This document shows positions 47,110 to 51,599 of a stretch of DNA of 51,599 nt, piece by piece; position 1 is the stretch's first letter, and every line of letters starts with the position of its first letter. The notes under the pieces were generated by a model that was given only the letters and a program-made list of their open reading frames with translations, searched no databases and was not told the DNA's origin. Source of the DNA: Hepatocystis sp. ex Piliocolobus tephrosceles (Eukaryota; Apicomplexa; Aconoidasida; Haemosporida; Plasmodiidae); assembly GCA_902459845.2 (NCBI GenBank), contig CABPSV020000005.1, forward strand, positions 1-51,599. Direction: 5' to 3'. The translations under genes were made by a program, and so were the position numbers.

Positions 47110-48260
47110 TACACCTAAATGTAACTATATTCAACTGTACATGTCCTACGGGATTGCACATGTGTACGTGCTTATTTATATATAAGTAGGTATATATATA
47201 TATATATATATATACAAACATTAGTACATATTTATTCATAAGTAAATGTACTTATAAGGAAGTATATATTTATATGTAGATACATACTTATATTGATAGT
47301 TATTCAATTAGACATGTTCACAGTTCTTTGCATGTTTGTTTTGCGTATATTTACATATGTACATATATTGTATATTTGTGACGTTCACATTATTTAAATA
47401 TCCCATTCGTTTTATTAATATATAAAACATAATTTTTATTATTCAGGATGTAGTGTGCTCATTTTTTTGTTAATATATACATAATTATATAAAACGTATG
47501 AATAAATAAACGAATATAAGACATATCACAATGTATGTCGATGCAACACAACCTATATCTGAAGTAATATAAACACTTTATAACATACAAAATTTTAATA
47601 CATCATCATATGTATTTATACATGTTCCTATAAAAAAATAAAAAAAATAAAAAAAATAAAAAAAATAAAAAAAAAATAAATATATAAATAAAAGAACGAA
47701 CAAGTATAAATACAAGCAATTTTAGTTCTTAATAATTTTCCAATAAAAAAAAAAAAAAAAAAATTAATAAATGAATGAATGAATAAAACTACTTTTTTAC
47801 AAAGTAAAATGATAATATTTAATTTCGATTTTTTTTTTTTTTTTTTTTTTTTGTATGAGTTGTATATTGCTCAAAGTGTTTTAGGAAAATTCAAAAATGA
47901 CAATACAGTGCTTGCTTCTAAATAAAAAAAAAAAAAAAAAAAAAAAAACGTTATGGGCATGCATTGATTCGATATAAATAAGCAGATAAATTAAATATAT
48001 AATTTTTAGTGATGCATTTCAATGATGTAGTATATAAATATATACATATATATACTTAACACGTGTGCGTATGATTATATTAATATAAGCAAAAAATTAT
48101 CTTAAGGTAATATGTGCTTTTATATTTTTTTCTATTGTTCTTGATTTTTTTTTTTTTTTTTTTTACAAGTTAAATAAAAATAAAACATATAAAATCAAGT
48201 TAATAGTAAAAATAAAAATACAGCATCAACATACGTATATATGGAACATTTTTTATTTTG
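47054..48260. other. Intergenic between SHMT and ATP synthase beta, part 1
   Basis: It begins with a 50-base poly-A immediately after the SHMT stop codon. A short AAAAAAT-type tandem run (about 47631-47690) and poly-T/A tracts near 47828 and 47922 follow. No gene is recognised. Confidence 0.5.
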
Positions 48261-50681
<2,421 letters not shown>

Positions 50682-50718
50682 TTAAAAACGGTACAACGCA
50701 TATAGTTACCTTCATATG

Positions 50719-50749
<31 letters not shown>

Positions 50750-51549
50750 CATACGTATGTATATGTATATGTATATACGTATGTATATGTATATGTATAT
50801 ACGTATGTATATGTATATACGTGTTGGATAGGTTTATGTATAACGTTAACTCGTGTATGGATGTCATACAAAAACAAATCAGTATAAAATTTACTTAAAT
50901 TTATGGTAATGCTCATACTTACATATTATATGCAATGTTGCATACATATGTATACAGTTATTGTTATATCTCAATACAGAAATACACAGTTGCTGTTTTT
51001 TTTTTTTTATTTTTACTCGTAAATTCCTCAGCTCTAAATTTGTTGTACACACAAATACACGTATTGATGTGTATATATGTACATTTAAGTACATTAATGT
51101 ATACATTTTAAAGGTGTTTTTGTTTTGTTTTTTTCTAGATTATTTTTTTTTTTTTACTTTTTTTTTTTTTTTACTTAAATTAAGCATTTGGATATTCTTC
51201 ACATATATACACAAACACACACGTACGCATATATATATATATATATATATTTAGCGAACGTATATTAACTTGTTGATTTTACCTTTTGTACGTTAACTTC
51301 AGCTTTTGCGTTAATTTTTTTTTCATTTCTTATACTACAAATATATATACTATAATTTTTTTTTGAATTGTTCTTTTGGAGGTTTATGCAAAAACATATA
51401 TACATATAAAATTACAAGTACACACATACAAACGCATGCATGCATGTATAGACACACACAAACACATACATGCATAAATATATACATACATACATAAATA
51501 TACGTCTGGTGTTCCATAAAAAATAAATTTTTTTTATCATATCTGAGTG

Positions 51550-51599
<50 letters not shown>
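50682..51599. other. Intergenic, 3' of ATP synthase beta, ending in poly-A
   Basis: AT-rich spacer with a (TA)n run at 50727-50748, followed by about six tandem alternations of TATATGTATATG and TACGTATG to about 50822. CA-rich microsatellite-like stretches near 51200-51225 and 51415-51475 are slightly less AT-rich. The window ends in about 47 A residues. No gene is seen. Confidence 0.5.

Overview
The window is nuclear DNA of a malaria parasite (genus Plasmodium). Three things show this. Composition is extremely A+T-rich, with homopolymer A/T tracts up to about 120 bases and (TA)n runs in every spacer. Proteins are lengthened by Asn/Lys/Asp low-complexity inserts, and introns are short and AT-rich with GT..AG ends and T-rich acceptors. 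The gene set includes a CPW-WPC protein, an apicoplast TOC75-like protein, SHMT and mitochondrial ATP synthase beta. As far as I remember, the order TOC75, CPW-WPC, SF3B3 ... NOT4, EF-G-like, MT-A70, SHMT, ATP-beta matches a core (non-subtelomeric) part of P. falciparum chromosome 12. The very low GC and long homopolymers would suit an avian species or another very AT-rich one, but I cannot fix the species.

Layout. Positions 1-1431 are non-coding: three diverged copies of an AT-rich repeat, with a strikingly GC-richer tRNA-headed SINE-like insert between copies 1 and 2. Next come two minus-strand genes, a TOC75-like apicoplast translocon (1432-4401) and a two-exon CPW-WPC protein (6532-10393). 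The spacer between them holds a 20-bp array and a 21-bp telomere-like array. A 3.5 kb divergent spacer leads to the plus-strand spliceosome gene SF3B3 (13948 onwards), whose last exon runs into a 100-N assembly gap (18775-18874). Then come two spliced plus-strand genes, a CHCHD2/MIX17-type twin CX9C protein (20284-21604) and a PIH1-domain protein (22634-24336). A very small two-exon minus-strand gene follows, a SERBP1/Stm1-like protein (24737-25106).

A 4.1 kb spacer without a recognisable gene follows; in P. falciparum I would expect the VP2 proton pyrophosphatase there. Then come NOT4 (29209-34368, plus), a mitochondrial EF-G/RRF2-like GTPase (35742-39218, minus), a METTL14-type m6A methyltransferase (40871-43498, plus), SHMT with a start-codon-only first exon (45155-47053, plus) and ATP synthase beta (49056-50681, plus).

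The genes are independent eukaryotic transcription units, not an operon. Several concern mRNA fate and translation (SF3B3, NOT4, METTL14, the Stm1-like protein, mitochondrial EF-G). Others concern mitochondrial or apicoplast function (ATP-beta, CHCHD2-like, TOC75) and folate/one-carbon metabolism (SHMT). The most surprising items are the SINE-like insert, the 21-bp array built of telomere-like heptads, the minimal Stm1-like protein, the apparent VP2 absence and the DPPW motif in a METTL14-type protein.
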